The notes below the pieces were generated by a model. It saw only the letters and a list, made by a program, of their open reading frames with translations. It did no database searches and was not told the origin of the DNA. DNA of 64,000 nt from a bacterium. GTDB taxonomy: Bacteria; Cyanobacteriota; Vampirovibrionia; Gastranaerophilales; Gastranaerophilaceae. Where the stretch lies: contig JAFVAR010000018.1 of NCBI GenBank assembly GCA_017480425.1, positions 1 to 64,000 of the forward strand, written 5' to 3'. Below, piece by piece: positions 46,246 to 54,696 of the stretch (position 1 is the first letter of the stretch; each line of letters begins with the position of its first letter). The position numbers and the translations under genes are program-made.

Positions 46246-48663
46246 ATGAATATTACTTATGACAGGTATTCTTTAATAATAGACGGAGAACGTGTTTTTA
46301 TAAGAAGCGGAGCTTTTCATTATTTTCGTACCCCTGGAGAAGAACTTGCCAGAGACCGTTTTATGAAAATGAAATCCGGCGGATATAATGCTGTCGACAT
46401 ATATTTCAATTGGAACTATCATAGTTCTGCTCCGGGAGAGTATGATTTTAGCGGAATTAAAGATGTAAGAAAAGTTTTAAATGCGGCTAAGGAAGCAGGT
46501 TTGTTTGTTATTGCCCGTCCGGGACCATTTATAAACGCAGAAGTTAATGCAGGCGGTCTCCCGTTTTGGTTGTTAAGGATGGAAGATGTTGTTCCAAGAA
46601 ACAGAGTAGGCACTGAATATCGGTATTCGCCTAAATATATGCAGTATATTTCCGAATGGTACGACCATATAATACCGATTATAAAAGAGTTTGATAATGT
46701 AATTCTTTTTCAGATAGAAAACGAGTATGCAACGGATACTATGGAAGAAGATTATATGAAAGAACTCTATAAAATGGTAAGAGACAGAGGTATTACATGC
46801 CCAATTTTCCATAATGATGCGTATTTTGCAGGTTTATGGGCTGATTGTATTGATATTTATGCGTTGGATTTATATCCGTACATAAATCCTAATCAAAACT
46901 GGAAACAAGATAGTTTTTGTTTCGATACTCTGGATAATGTTGAAGAAATATTTCGTTCTGCAAAAGAGGATTCGCCTCCGTTTATAGCGGAAATGCAATC
47001 AGGTTGGTTTGATAAGTGGGATGGTTCGGGATACAAGCATATAAGAGATGCTTTGGGAGATGAGCATATTAATATAATGACAAAAACTGCTTTATCGCAA
47101 GGCGTCACGCTATTTAATCATTATATGACAGTCGGCGGCACAAATTGGGGAGACTTGGCTTGTGATGAAGTTTATACAAGTTATGAATTTACCGCTCCTA
47201 TTGATGAATACGGTGTTTTACAAAATAATTTTTATAAAGCAAAAGAAATTAATTATTTTATAGATTCGTTTGGTTTTTCATGCACAGAGCCGAAAGATAT
47301 TGATTTTTATGAAGAAAATATTTATGCCAAAATGCGCCACGATAATTCTAATGATTGTGATTGGCTTTTTGTGCGGAATATGAATGATGAATTAAAAGAA
47401 ATAAATCTTCCCAACGGTAAAAAAGCTACACTTAAACCTTATGACATGAAAATTTGCCCTGTTAATTTGAAGCTCAAAGGGTGTGAAATAGAGTTTTCTG
47501 ATGTGGAAATTTTTGCAAAACTTGAAAATGAAAAAGAAGATGCAGTATTTATGATTGCGGACAAAAATGCAAAAATTTTTATTAAAGACGGCGGTATTAT
47601 AGACGGTGATAAAAAAGATTTTACAAATTACATATTTGAAAAAGACGGAAAGAAAACTCAAATAGTATTCTTAACAAAAAATATGGCAGACAGAAGCTGG
47701 CTGTTAAATAACAAGATGATATTTAATGCTGATTATGTTCTTCCAAACGGAGCAGCTGCAGTTGATAAAAATACAGAGATTGGATATTACGATTTGAAAT
47801 ACAAGTTCTCGAAGAAACCTTGCATTGTTAATGAATTCAAGAATTATTCAAAACCTGAAAAATTAAAAATATCCGAGATAGAATTTTGCGCTCCGGAAAT
47901 TGATTCGGATTATGATTATTCTTCGTGGAAAACAGTTAAGGATAAAACGGACTCACTTTCTTGTGAGTTATATGATGAATTTGTTTGGTACAAGTGTAAA
48001 ATTCCGGATAATTTAACGGAAATTACTTTAAGTGCAAGGCATCTTTTTGCCGTATATATTAACGGAAAAGAAGTTTTGAACAGAAACAGTTATAAACTTG
48101 AAAAGCTTCAAGAAGTGCCAGAAACGATTTCTATTCCGTTAAATAATAAAATCCTGTCAAAAAAATTAAATGAGCTAACGATACTTGTTCAAAATATTGG
48201 TTTTGATAAAGGTTTTTCAGGAGATACTAATAATCCAAGGGGGCTTGTTTTATTTGAAACAGAACCGAAAATACCTGTTGAATTCAAGGTTTGTGAAAAA
48301 CTTTCAATCGAGAGAAGTAAAAAGTATGAGAGTGAAAATCCTTATTTAACAAAAATCACCGCACATTTTGATGTCGAATTTAAACAAAATGTGTTTTTTG
48401 CGAAATATTTATCACTGGAAGATTTTAAATATCGCAGAGCTACAATATATTTAAATGGTGTAAAAATAGGGCGTTACATAAAACGAACTCACGTACAGGA
48501 AAAATTTTATTTGATAAATGAGTTCTTAAAACCTCATAATACCTTGGAAATAGTTGTATGGGAAAAAGATAAAAATGTAAAATCCCCTTGGGGCTTTAAA
48601 TTTGACATGAAAAATGTTAAAATGGTAATAGGTACAGAGAAAATGTACCAGCTGTTTAAATAA
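46246..48663 (+). CDS. GH35 beta-galactosidase, cytoplasmic
   Basis: An 805-residue GH35 enzyme. The TIM barrel has RSGAFHYFRTPGEELARDR and RPGPFINAEVNAGGLP; the acid/base glutamate is in FQIENEY (about 156-160), and the nucleophile in FIAEMQSGWFD (about 249). The C-terminal half holds beta-sandwich domains with an ending like PWGFKFDMK. No signal peptide, so it acts in the cytoplasm. It follows the exporter with its own promoter and lacks a Shine-Dalgarno. May recycle galactose-containing glycan. Confidence 0.92.
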   Translation: MNITYDRYSLIIDGERVFIRSGAFHYFRTPGEELARDRFMKMKSGGYNAVDIYFNWNYHSSAPGEYDFSGIKDVRKVLNAAKEAGLFVIARPGPFINAEVNAGGLPFWLLRMEDVVPRNRVGTEYRYSPKYMQYISEWYDHIIPIIKEFDNVILFQIENEYATDTMEEDYMKELYKMVRDRGITCPIFHNDAYFAGLWADCIDIYALDLYPYINPNQNWKQDSFCFDTLDNVEEIFRSAKEDSPPFIAEMQSGWFDKWDGSGYKHIRDALGDEHINIMTKTALSQGVTLFNHYMTVGGTNWGDLACDEVYTSYEFTAPIDEYGVLQNNFYKAKEINYFIDSFGFSCTEPKDIDFYEENIYAKMRHDNSNDCDWLFVRNMNDELKEINLPNGKKATLKPYDMKICPVNLKLKGCEIEFSDVEIFAKLENEKEDAVFMIADKNAKIFIKDGGIIDGDKKDFTNYIFEKDGKKTQIVFLTKNMADRSWLLNNKMIFNADYVLPNGAAAVDKNTEIGYYDLKYKFSKKPCIVNEFKNYSKPEKLKISEIEFCAPEIDSDYDYSSWKTVKDKTDSLSCELYDEFVWYKCKIPDNLTEITLSARHLFAVYINGKEVLNRNSYKLEKLQEVPETISIPLNNKILSKKLNELTILVQNIGFDKGFSGDTNNPRGLVLFETEPKIPVEFKVCEKLSIERSKKYESENPYLTKITAHFDVEFKQNVFFAKYLSLEDFKYRRATIYLNGVKIGRYIKRTHVQEKFYLINEFLKPHNTLEIVVWEKDKNVKSPWGFKFDMKNVKMVIGTEKMYQLFK

Positions 48664-48677
48664 TATGAGGTATGAGA

Positions 48678-49043
48678 ATGGCAATTGTCCCCGAATTTTT
48701 AATTAAGCGCATTTACCAAAAGGGTTCTCTTAAAAAACTTGATGACGGTGCAAGCGTTGTTTTGAAAAATGTTTTAGGCCCCGGTTTTATAAGTGGTTTT
48801 AATTATGTAAAAATAAATGATACTGTTTTTGAGCCTAAAGATGTAAAATTTGTAACTAACGGTCAAGAATTATCGGGGATTGAGGTATCAGAGGAACATC
48901 CTATAGCATTCAGGCTCGGGCAAAGCGGAACTCTGATTATGTCAGGCAAAAGCTGTATCATTGAAGGAATTAACAAAATTGTTATAGAAGCAATGAATCC
49001 TGAGGCTGGCAGAGTTGAGTTAAAAATAGAAGATGTTGCCTAG
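48678..49043 (+). CDS. Hypothetical beta-rich protein
   Basis: No family recognised. The 121-residue product is mostly beta (VVLKNVLGPGFISGFNYVKI, GTLIMSGKSCIIEGINKIVI), like a jelly-roll or Ig-like sugar-associated fold. ATG 48678 is 7 nt after GAGG and is chosen over one 6 nt earlier that would lie too close. It follows the GH35 gene by 14 nt and probably shares its transcript. It ends 4 nt inside the convergent gene. Confidence 0.7.
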   Translation: MAIVPEFLIKRIYQKGSLKKLDDGASVVLKNVLGPGFISGFNYVKINDTVFEPKDVKFVTNGQELSGIEVSEEHPIAFRLGQSGTLIMSGKSCIIEGINKIVIEAMNPEAGRVELKIEDVA

Positions 49044-49972
49044 TTCTTTGTTTTGAACATTATAAGGGATGCGCAACATAAGATGGTTGCTCCGATAAAA
49101 ACTTCTATAGGAAAAGTTAATATCAGTGTTTCATCTAATATCATTGGAATAAGCAGTATTGCACCTGCAGGAGGAAAATTAATTTTAATTTTATTGAGTG
49201 CAATGAATAAAATTATACATGCAATTCCCGTGCATAAAGATAAGGGAAGTCCAAATGTGATATTAATAAGATATCTTACAAGACACCCGGTGAGGGCGGA
49301 AAATGTCATCAAACCTACTATATAGTGAGGTTTTTTTCTTGCAGGACTTTTTGTATTTGCAAGCTCTGTATACATAACTATCAGCGGAGGTGCAAGAAAA
49401 TATATTTGGTGGCTTTTAAATGGTATCAGAGCTATTAAGCCGAATACCAATAAAAGTTTTAGCCATTTAATGATTTGTTTTTTGATATCAAACATGCAGG
49501 GAATGAATTTATTTACCGGCCTCAGATGAAATTTTTCCATAATCCATTGTGCTAATATAATAATCAATGCCATAAAAGACACCGAAATCGGGTATATCCA
49601 ACTCTTTGTACCTAAGTATACAGGCAGAATGCAGGCTGAAATTATCGGAACAAAATTTGTTTCAAATAAGGTTAGAATAACACCGGTGAATCCAAAGCAT
49701 ATACATACTTGAAAAAACATTGGCAGATTTATATACCTTACAGTCAAAACTCCAAATAAAGCTGCTGCGGACATAAGAATAAATATACGTCTTTTATTGG
49801 TTTTCCAAGGTTGTTTCTCTGAGATCCAGGCACCAATTGTAAGAGCACAAATTTCGGGGAAAATTATTTCTTTTTCTCCGCTTAATTCTGCAACAAAAAC
49901 CATGACAAGAGCCATAAGGATTCCGAAAATATACCTTTCGACTCTCACTCTTTTAAGTATTTCGGCATTCAT
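49040..49972 (-). CDS. Multi-pass membrane protein, HPP-like
   Basis: A 310-residue protein with about eight hydrophobic segments. The C-terminal half has INFPPAGAILLIPMIL, similar to the HPPAGA signature of HPP-family transporters, and INITFGLPLSLCTGIA. Transport of a small anion is possible, but no substrate can be named. The start has no clear ribosome site. It converges with the gene before it and is divergent from the NSS gene. Confidence 0.75.
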   Translation of the reverse strand: MNAEILKRVRVERYIFGILMALVMVFVAELSGEKEIIFPEICALTIGAWISEKQPWKTNKRRIFILMSAAALFGVLTVRYINLPMFFQVCICFGFTGVILTLFETNFVPIISACILPVYLGTKSWIYPISVSFMALIIILAQWIMEKFHLRPVNKFIPCMFDIKKQIIKWLKLLLVFGLIALIPFKSHQIYFLAPPLIVMYTELANTKSPARKKPHYIVGLMTFSALTGCLVRYLINITFGLPLSLCTGIACIILFIALNKIKINFPPAGAILLIPMILDETLILTFPIEVFIGATILCCASLIMFKTKN

Positions 49973-50064
49973 ATAACTATGCTAAAACAATAATGCGTAA
50001 TATTCAAATATTCTTCTTTTTATATTATAATTTAGTTAACTTAAATAAGAAGAGTTAATGTTGT

Positions 50065-51369
50065 ATGGAAAATAACAGACCAAGCTGGACATCAAGATGT
50101 TCATTTATACTTGCGGCAGTTGGTTCTGCTGTCGGGTTAGGAAATATTTGGAGATTTCCTTATATAATGGGGCAAAATGGTGGCGCCGTTTTTCTTCTGA
50201 TTTATTTATGTTTGATTCTGACACTATGTTTTATACCGTTGGTAGCAGAGTTGGCATTTGGAAAATTTACAAAAAAAGAATGTATTGGTGCGTATGAATC
50301 TGTAAATCCAAAGTTTAAGTTTTTGGGAATGCTGAATCCATTAACAGGAATTTTAATTTCTTCATTTTATTTTGTTGTTGGCGGATGGATAATAAATTAC
50401 ATATTAATTAATTTTTCTTTTTCGCAAATAACAGATTTTTCCGGATATTTTTCTGATTTTATTCAAAATTCTTACGCTGTTTGTGTGTATACTTTATTAT
50501 TCTTGTTTTTGTGTATATTTTTTACGGCGAGAGGAATAAAGAAAGGAATAGAATTTGCGAATAATATACTAATGCCTTTGTTTGCAGTAATTATGGTATG
50601 TTTAATCAGTTTTTCTCTGACTCTTCCCAATGCGTATCTGGGCTTAGAATATATGTTTAAGCCGGATTTTTCTAAAATAAACGGTCAAATGTTTTTGGCA
50701 GCACTCGGTCAGGCTTTATTCACGTTGAGTATCGGAATGGGAGCGCTGCTAACATACGGAAGCTACATTAAAGATGATAAAGGTATAACAAAATCGGCAT
50801 ATACAATAATTTTATCGGATACGTTTTTTGCTTTAATGGCAGGTATAATGATTTTTCCTGCAATATTTTCTTTTGGTTTGGAGCCGAATTCCGGCGCAGG
50901 TTTAGTTTTTGTGACACTTCCTTATATATTTGCTCAAATCCCAAACGGTAACATTGTTTCTGCGGCTTTCTTTATACTTCTTCTGGCTGCTGCTATTACG
51001 TCAGGTATAAGTATTCTTGAAGTTGATGTCGCCGCTTTTTCCGAAAGGTTAAAAATTTCACGTAAAAAAGCTTGTACTATGCTTTTTGGAATTATATCTC
51101 TTATAGCAATTCCTGCATCGTTGTCTTTTGGGGTATTGAAAGATTTTACTCTGCTTAATAAAACGATTTTCGACTTTTTGGATTTTATAACTTCAAGTTT
51201 TCTAATGCCGTTAAACGCTTTTGTTCTTTGTATAATAGCAGGTTGGTTTTTACATATAAAAGGTATCTTATTTACAAGAAGCAAGTTTCTGGGCTGGTTA
51301 TTTGATATAGGTTTAAAATTTGTCGTACCTGCGATTATGCTTTGCTTGCTTTATGTCGGACTTAAGTAA
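50065..51369 (+). CDS. Sodium:neurotransmitter symporter (NSS, LeuT fold)
   Basis: A 434-residue sodium-coupled transporter for amino acids or related small molecules. The N-terminal motif GSAVGLGNIWRFPYIMG (about 17-33) holds the family sodium and substrate site. It has about eleven hydrophobic helices, matching the short bacterial NSS subfamily. It converges with cstA, the two coding regions abutting with no gap. Substrate unknown. Confidence 0.93.
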   Translation: MENNRPSWTSRCSFILAAVGSAVGLGNIWRFPYIMGQNGGAVFLLIYLCLILTLCFIPLVAELAFGKFTKKECIGAYESVNPKFKFLGMLNPLTGILISSFYFVVGGWIINYILINFSFSQITDFSGYFSDFIQNSYAVCVYTLLFLFLCIFFTARGIKKGIEFANNILMPLFAVIMVCLISFSLTLPNAYLGLEYMFKPDFSKINGQMFLAALGQALFTLSIGMGALLTYGSYIKDDKGITKSAYTIILSDTFFALMAGIMIFPAIFSFGLEPNSGAGLVFVTLPYIFAQIPNGNIVSAAFFILLLAAAITSGISILEVDVAAFSERLKISRKKACTMLFGIISLIAIPASLSFGVLKDFTLLNKTIFDFLDFITSSFLMPLNAFVLCIIAGWFLHIKGILFTRSKFLGWLFDIGLKFVVPAIMLCLLYVGLK

Positions 51370-52800
51370 TTAATTCTTTTGCCATTTTTTTCTGATGTAT
51401 AAGAATGTTGCAAGTGTGAGGCAAGCTCCGATTATTTCTGCAATATTCAGCGGCAGGTTAAATCCGATTTTTTCGGTGAATATAAATGACATTGTTATAA
51501 ACACATAGAAAAGTGCCGGAAGTAGTGTTACATAGTGATTCTTTCCGTTTTTAGCCAAATAAATTGTCCCGCATAATAATGTAGGAATAGCAATAAGCTG
51601 GTTAAAGAAAGTGAAGTATCGCCATATTAATCCGAAACTGTTGGCATTTGTTTTTGCCCAAACAAGAATTGACAAAACGCATATTACAATAGGAATAACA
51701 ATAATGAGCCTGTTTATAATTTTTTTCTGTTCCAAACTTAATGCGTCAGCAATTGTAATTCTCAATCCCCTTAAAGCCGTGTCTCCTGATGTAATAGGAA
51801 GGATAATGATTGCAAGAGTTACAATGAAAGCCAAATTAAACGGTACAAATTTATTTGCAATGATATTAACTACGTTTGCAGTTCCGATGATATTTTGCGG
51901 AACAAGATTTAGTGAATATACATCCATTGCAGCGGCAGCCCAAATTATAGCTATCAAAGATTCCATACACATCATTCCGTAAAATATTCTTTTTCCGTCT
52001 TTTTCATTTTTGACAGTTCTGGAAATTATTGTTGCCTGAGTTGAATGAAATCCTGACAAAAGACCGCAGCTTACTGTCATAAAGAACATAGGAATAATAG
52101 GAAGATTATTTGGGTGCATGTTGTACTTTGCAAGGCTGAAATTTTCCAGATTTACTCCGTTTGTGAAGAATCCAATTAATACAAGTCCCGTGCCCAAAAT
52201 TAACATTGCTCCGAGAACAGGATAAAATTTACCTATGATTTTGTCTATAGGGAAAAGTGTCGCAAATACAAAGTATAAAAGAATTACAATGTAACTTCCC
52301 AAAACTTTCGGGTCAGAGATTACAAAATCTTTAACTCCGAAAAACCTTTCGACAAAGATGTCTCCTGCCGTATATACAAAAACTGTAGCGAGCAAAAGCA
52401 GCATTATTGAAACTATAAAAATAAATATTTTAAATGCGTTGTGCCCTATATATTTATCTATAAGCCCGGTTATTTGAGCTCCGTTATTCCGCATTGAAAG
52501 CATTCCTGCAAAATAGTCATGCACGCCGCCTGCAAAAATACACCCCAGAGGGATAAGGAAAAATGCAATAGGACCAAAAAGAATCCCTTGTACTGCACCG
52601 ATTATAGGCCCCATTCCGGCAATATTCAGTAAATGTATTAAAGCATTTTTGCCTTTTGACATTGGTACATAGTCTACGCCGTCATTCATTGCTTGTGCCG
52701 GAGTTTTTCTGTCATCAGGGGAAAACAGTTTTTCTATATATTTTGAGTACAAAATGTATCCACAAAATAAAATTAAAATTCCAAAAATAAAGCTTCTCAT
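51370..52800 (-). CDS. cstA: Carbon starvation protein A (CstA)
   Basis: A 476-residue CstA-family membrane protein, known for pyruvate or peptide uptake. It has ALIHLLNIAGMGPIIGAVQG near the start, the GGVHDYFAGMLSMRNNG motif and FHSTQATIISRT. This is the short form common in anaerobes. The ATG has no Shine-Dalgarno and follows TGATATAAT by 6 nt, so a leaderless mRNA is predicted. It may supply peptides or pyruvate beside the NSS transporter. Confidence 0.94.
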   Translation of the reverse strand: MRSFIFGILILFCGYILYSKYIEKLFSPDDRKTPAQAMNDGVDYVPMSKGKNALIHLLNIAGMGPIIGAVQGILFGPIAFFLIPLGCIFAGGVHDYFAGMLSMRNNGAQITGLIDKYIGHNAFKIFIFIVSIMLLLLATVFVYTAGDIFVERFFGVKDFVISDPKVLGSYIVILLYFVFATLFPIDKIIGKFYPVLGAMLILGTGLVLIGFFTNGVNLENFSLAKYNMHPNNLPIIPMFFMTVSCGLLSGFHSTQATIISRTVKNEKDGKRIFYGMMCMESLIAIIWAAAAMDVYSLNLVPQNIIGTANVVNIIANKFVPFNLAFIVTLAIIILPITSGDTALRGLRITIADALSLEQKKIINRLIIVIPIVICVLSILVWAKTNANSFGLIWRYFTFFNQLIAIPTLLCGTIYLAKNGKNHYVTLLPALFYVFITMSFIFTEKIGFNLPLNIAEIIGACLTLATFLYIRKKWQKN

Positions 52801-52806
52801 AGTTAG

Positions 52807-52815
52807 ATTATATCA
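52807..52815 (-). promoter_or_regulatory. Extended -10 box of cstA, predicted leaderless
   Basis: Minus strand TGATATAAT, then CTAACT and the ATG of cstA. Confidence 0.65.
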
Positions 52816-52881
52816 TATAAAATAAATTACAAGTAATAAAAAATTGTGTTAAAATATTTAAAGGAATTAAAGGAGGAAGCT

Positions 52882-53391
52882 ATGATAGACAAAAAATTAG
52901 AAGAAGCATTTAATGACCAAATTAATAAAGAATTCTATTCTGAATATTTATATTTGGCTATGAAAACAAAATTTATGGAATGGAATTTGCAAGGTTTTGT
53001 AAATTGGTTTAACGTTCAAGTTCAAGAAGAACATGCTCATGGAATGGGAATGTTTGACTATTTGGATGAAAGAGGCGGAAACATCGATTTGCGTGCAATT
53101 GACAGACCGGAAGTTAAAGGTAACACACCTCTTGAAATTTTTGAACACGTACTTGAACACGAGCAATATGTAACTTCAAGAATTAATCATCTTGCTGATG
53201 TGGCTGAGGAAGTTAAAGACAGAGCAGCTCTGCACCTTTTGGACTGGTATATTAAAGAACAAGTTGAAGAAGAAGCTAATGTTAGCGGACTTCTTGCTAC
53301 TTTAAGACTTATCGGAGATGATAAAAAGGCATTGTTAATGCTTGATAAAGACTTGGCAGCAAGAACTTTTGTACAGCCTGTAATCGGTTAG
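52882..53391 (+). CDS. ftnA: Ferritin (bacterial non-heme)
   Basis: A 169-residue iron-storage ferritin. Diiron ligands sit in EFYSEYLYLAM, EEHAHGMGMFDYLDERGG and EEEANVSGLLATLRLIG. ATG 52882 is fixed by AAAGGAGG 5-6 nt before; twelve upstream codons are open but not protein-like. It has its own terminator and, with the rubrerythrin, indicates management of iron and peroxide in an anaerobe. Confidence 0.95.
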   Translation: MIDKKLEEAFNDQINKEFYSEYLYLAMKTKFMEWNLQGFVNWFNVQVQEEHAHGMGMFDYLDERGGNIDLRAIDRPEVKGNTPLEIFEHVLEHEQYVTSRINHLADVAEEVKDRAALHLLDWYIKEQVEEEANVSGLLATLRLIGDDKKALLMLDKDLAARTFVQPVIG

Positions 53392-53417
53392 TATAGATAA
53401 TAATCAGTTAATAAATG

Positions 53418-53450
53418 AAGTGCACAACTATAAAATTGTGCACTTTTATT
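53418..53450 (+). terminator. Terminator of the ferritin gene
   Basis: Perfect 10-bp stem AAGTGCACAA/TTGTGCACTT with an 8-nt loop, followed by TTATTATT. Confidence 0.9.
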
Positions 53451-53473
53451 ATTGTTACAAAATACCTGTCAAG

Positions 53474-53502
53474 TTGCGCTTAGGATTTATTTATGTTAGT
53501 AT
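53474..53502 (+). promoter_or_regulatory. Promoter of efp
   Basis: TTGCGC (53474-53479), 17 nt, TAGTAT (53497-53502) preceded by TGT (extended -10); the ATG at 53540 has AAGGAG. Confidence 0.55.
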
Positions 53503-53539
53503 CAGAAAAAAGTAGAATATATACAATTAAGGAGTTACT

Positions 53540-54097
53540 ATGATTTCAGTAAACGATTTAAAGAATGGCTTAACATTAGAATTAGATAACGGACTTTGGA
53601 CTGTTGTTGAATTTTTGCATGTAAAACCCGGAAAAGGTGCTGCTTTTGTTAGAACAAAACTTAAAAACGTTGAATCAGGAAACGTTGTTGAAAAAACATT
53701 CAGAGCAGGTGAAAAGGTTGCAAAAGCAATGTTAGACAGACGTGAAATGCAATATCTTTATAAAGAAGGTGCTGATTACGTTATGATGGATAATGAAACT
53801 TATGAACAAATTCAAATAACAGAAGATCAAGTCGGAGACGGTAAAAAATATCTTAAAGAAAATATGATAGTTCAAGTTTTAAAACATGATTCAAGAATTA
53901 TTGGTGTAGATATTCCGGCTCACGTTGAACTTCAAGTTGTTGACACTCCTCCTGCTGAAAAGGGTAATACTGCTCAAGGCGGTTCAAAACCTGCTACACT
54001 TGAAACAGGTGCAGTTGTTCAAGTTCCGTTCTTTGTATCAAACGGTGACATGATTAGAGTAGATACAAGAACTAACGAATATTTAGACAGATGCTAA
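53540..54097 (+). CDS. efp: Elongation factor P
   Basis: A 185-residue EF-P that relieves ribosome stalling at proline runs. It has the KOW-like N-terminus with the modifiable loop KPGKGAAFV (lysine at the tip), the two OB domains (PAHVELQVVDTPPAEKGNT, FVSNGDMIRVDTRTNEY). AAGGAG precedes ATG. It is followed by accB-accC, a common arrangement. Confidence 0.96.
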   Translation: MISVNDLKNGLTLELDNGLWTVVEFLHVKPGKGAAFVRTKLKNVESGNVVEKTFRAGEKVAKAMLDRREMQYLYKEGADYVMMDNETYEQIQITEDQVGDGKKYLKENMIVQVLKHDSRIIGVDIPAHVELQVVDTPPAEKGNTAQGGSKPATLETGAVVQVPFFVSNGDMIRVDTRTNEYLDRC

Positions 54098-54111
54098 GGA
54101 AGTAATTTGGC

Positions 54112-54144
54112 GGTGAATAAGTTATTATTAATTACTTATTCACC
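54112..54144 (+). repeat. GTGAATAAGT inverted repeat in efp-accB gap
   Basis: Perfect 11-bp arms GGTGAATAAGT and ACTTATTCACC around an 11-nt AT loop. The arm sequence matches the fliF-fliG tandem repeat. No T-run follows, so it is not a normal terminator. Confidence 0.85.
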
Positions 54145-54164
54145 ATCCTTATAAAGGAGATATA

Positions 54165-54617
54165 ATGAAACTGGAACCAGAATATATAGAAAAATTAGCC
54201 AAAATAATTACTGATAACGGATTAACCGAAATATCGATGGAAGATGGCGACCAAGCAATAACAATAAGAAAAGACTTGCCGGAAGTTATGATGGCACCTG
54301 CAGCAGCTTCAGTGTCACCTGCGGTTGTGCAATCTGCTCAACCTGCAAAAACGACGGAAGAAGCTCCGGCTGCTGAAGTTCAGGGCAAGGCAATAACATC
54401 GCCAATGGTGGGAACTTTCTATTCCGCTTCTTCGCCTGAAGCAGCGCCGTTTGTAGAAATCGGCAGTGAAGTCGCTGTAGGTGACGTTGTTTGTATTATT
54501 GAAGCAATGAAGTTAATGAATGAAATCAAGTCTGAGCAGACAGGAAAAGTGGTTAAAATTTGTGTTAAAAACGGCGACCCTGTTGAGTTTGGTCAAGTCT
54601 TGATGTATGTAGAGTAG
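54165..54617 (+). CDS. accB: Biotin carboxyl carrier protein of acetyl-CoA carboxylase
   Basis: A 150-residue BCCP. The biotinyl lysine lies in CIIEAMKLMNEIKS near the C-terminus, preceded by an alanine/proline-rich linker (about 48-78). AAGGAG sits before the ATG. It carries carboxyl groups for malonyl-CoA synthesis with accC, located next. Confidence 0.95.
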   Translation: MKLEPEYIEKLAKIITDNGLTEISMEDGDQAITIRKDLPEVMMAPAAASVSPAVVQSAQPAKTTEEAPAAEVQGKAITSPMVGTFYSASSPEAAPFVEIGSEVAVGDVVCIIEAMKLMNEIKSEQTGKVVKICVKNGDPVEFGQVLMYVE

Positions 54618-54633
54618 TACGTAAATTGTGATT

Positions 54634-54670
54634 AGTGAATTGTGAATAGATTGATGAATCACAAGTCACT
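54634..54670 (+). repeat. AGTGAATTGTGA inverted repeat in accB-accC gap
   Basis: AGTGAATTGTGA (54634-54645) faces TCACAAGTCACT (54659-54670), one mismatch in 12. Related to the repeat ahead of flgA. Confidence 0.8.
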
Positions 54671-54696
54671 GTTTATAATTTATGGCAAGGATAATT

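Noticed and set aside
49973-49984. Leaderless start for the HPP-like gene
   Set aside because: TAGCAT lies 6 nt before the ATG but matches the -10 consensus poorly and lacks a TGn extension, so it was not counted.
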